Assembly: GCA_958450365.1 (NCBI GenBank)
Contig: CAUEEP010000731.1
Location: 3,162,501-3,226,500, forward strand
Source of the DNA: Mesorhabditis belari
Lineage: Eukaryota; Nematoda; Chromadorea; Rhabditida; Rhabditidae
Reading direction: 5' to 3'
DNA: 64,000 bases
The notes below the pieces were generated by a model that saw nothing but the letters and a program-made list of their open reading frames with translations, made no database searches and was not told the DNA's origin. This document shows positions 63,566-64,000 of this stretch, piece after piece (position 1 is the stretch's first letter; the number at the start of each line of letters is the position of its first letter). The translations under genes were made by a program, and so were the position numbers.

Positions 63566-63940
63566 GAGGAAGTTTTATTCAGTGAATGTTTGTAAAATTT
63601 CAAATAATATTTGATGCCCGATGGCAATGGAATTGATGAATACAAATACAAATAGAAGTACTTGCATGGAATGAAGCGATAAGGTCAATAAATCACAATA
63701 GAATATATAGAAAATTGTTTTAAGATACAACAATTTTTGAGGAAAATGACTAATTCAAATAATAATGAATGTAGGACAATAAGTAAGAACTTCTCTCTGC
63801 TCAATCAACATATTGTTTGTTTCCGGTGAGGTGCTCGACGTAGATATCGCGAGACCATTTGATCGCATCCGAGACCATCAGTTTCTTCATGAGTTGACCA
63901 TATCGCAGTGAGACGCCGAGTTTCCTAAGTATAACATCAT
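63566..63940 (-). mobile_element. 5'-truncated copy of the same retrotransposon
   Basis: Minus strand: the last about 44 codons of the polyprotein (LRKLGVSLRYGQLMKKLMVS, DAIKWSRDIYVEHLTGNKQY), a stop near 63805, then a 3' UTR ending GAATAAAACTTCCTC at the base before TGTTCTTATC. The protein end differs at several residues from the full copy, so it is an older or different insertion. It begins directly after the U2 5' fragment. Confidence 0.85.
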
Positions 63941-63975
63941 CTACACATTGATCTTAGCCAGAGGCCAGAAGCGAG
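63941..63975 (-). ncRNA. U2: U2 snRNA 5' end fragment
   Basis: 35 nt on the minus strand with CGCTTCT, GGCTAAGATCAA and GTGTAG, the 5' stem-loop and the region just before the branch-site pairing sequence of U2. GTAGTA itself is cut after GTGTAG, so the branch-recognition part is disrupted. Upstream lies a GAA/TTC array (to 64000) and no room to see a promoter. Confidence 0.75.
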
Positions 63976-64000
63976 AAGAAGAAGAAGAAGAAGAAGAAGA
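63976..64000. repeat. GAA microsatellite at window end
   Basis: Continues beyond the window. It lies where the U2 promoter would be expected. Confidence 0.8.

Overview
The window is a piece of a nematode nuclear genome. The sequence is AT-rich and dense in small introns with TTTTAG or TTTCAG acceptors. It carries an srh-type chemoreceptor, a nicotinic-type receptor subunit, orthologues of dyf-13/IFT56 and tcer-1, cortactin, and degenerate arrays of the nematode telomere motif TTAGGC. I rebuilt the genes by reading splice sites. For every complete model, exon lengths and phases add up to one open frame, and for the named genes the protein matches the known family along its length. No RNA data were available, so exon ends are predictions.

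Layout. 1-3005: tandem and inverted repeats, no gene. 3006-10308 (-): 13-exon Cys-loop receptor subunit, 419 aa. 10432-16313 (+): 11-exon srh-like serpentine receptor, 401 aa, head to head with the receptor across 123 bp. 16564-30667 (-): 20-exon IFT56/DYF-13, 548 aa. Its 5.7-kb intron holds an F-box gene broken by frame changes (23306-24394, +), a deleted Tc1-type transposon and several palindromic elements. 31122-33174 (-): small hypothetical genes. 36334-38530 (-): 6-exon secreted 147-aa protein. 41231-41817 (-): fragment of an unknown gene. 42340-47596 (-): 27-exon TCERG1/TCER-1, 979 aa. 48899-52908 (+): 20-exon cortactin, 712 aa, eight actin-binding repeats and an SH3 domain. 53402-56357 (-): 7-exon coiled-coil protein, 170 aa. 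56358-59000: microsatellites and a dead Tc3-like transposase. 59000-63975 (-): a U2 snRNA gene split by a complete R2/NeSL-type retrotransposon (ZnF-RT-RLE, 1315 aa) and by a second, 5'-truncated copy.

The most interesting structure is that last one. The U2 3' part (Sm site and terminal stem-loop) lies at 59025-59165 and the U2 5' end at 63941-63975. The full element between them is flanked by an exact 18-bp duplication of U2 sequence, and the truncated copy joins U2 at the same base at its 3' end. This is a U2-specific retrotransposon caught in its target twice.

Other themes are repeated 5' splice sites beside first exons (receptor exon 1 triplicated; a 650-bp array of GTAAGT-like units), two GC-AG introns, cortactin repeats encoded by interchangeable 111-nt phase-1 exons, many MITE families including a two-copy composite present at two loci in opposite orientation, and eight tRNA-like sequences with A and B boxes but no acceptor stem. 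The genes are not a functional operon: they are ordinary housekeeping, ciliary, sensory and cytoskeletal genes among mobile DNA.
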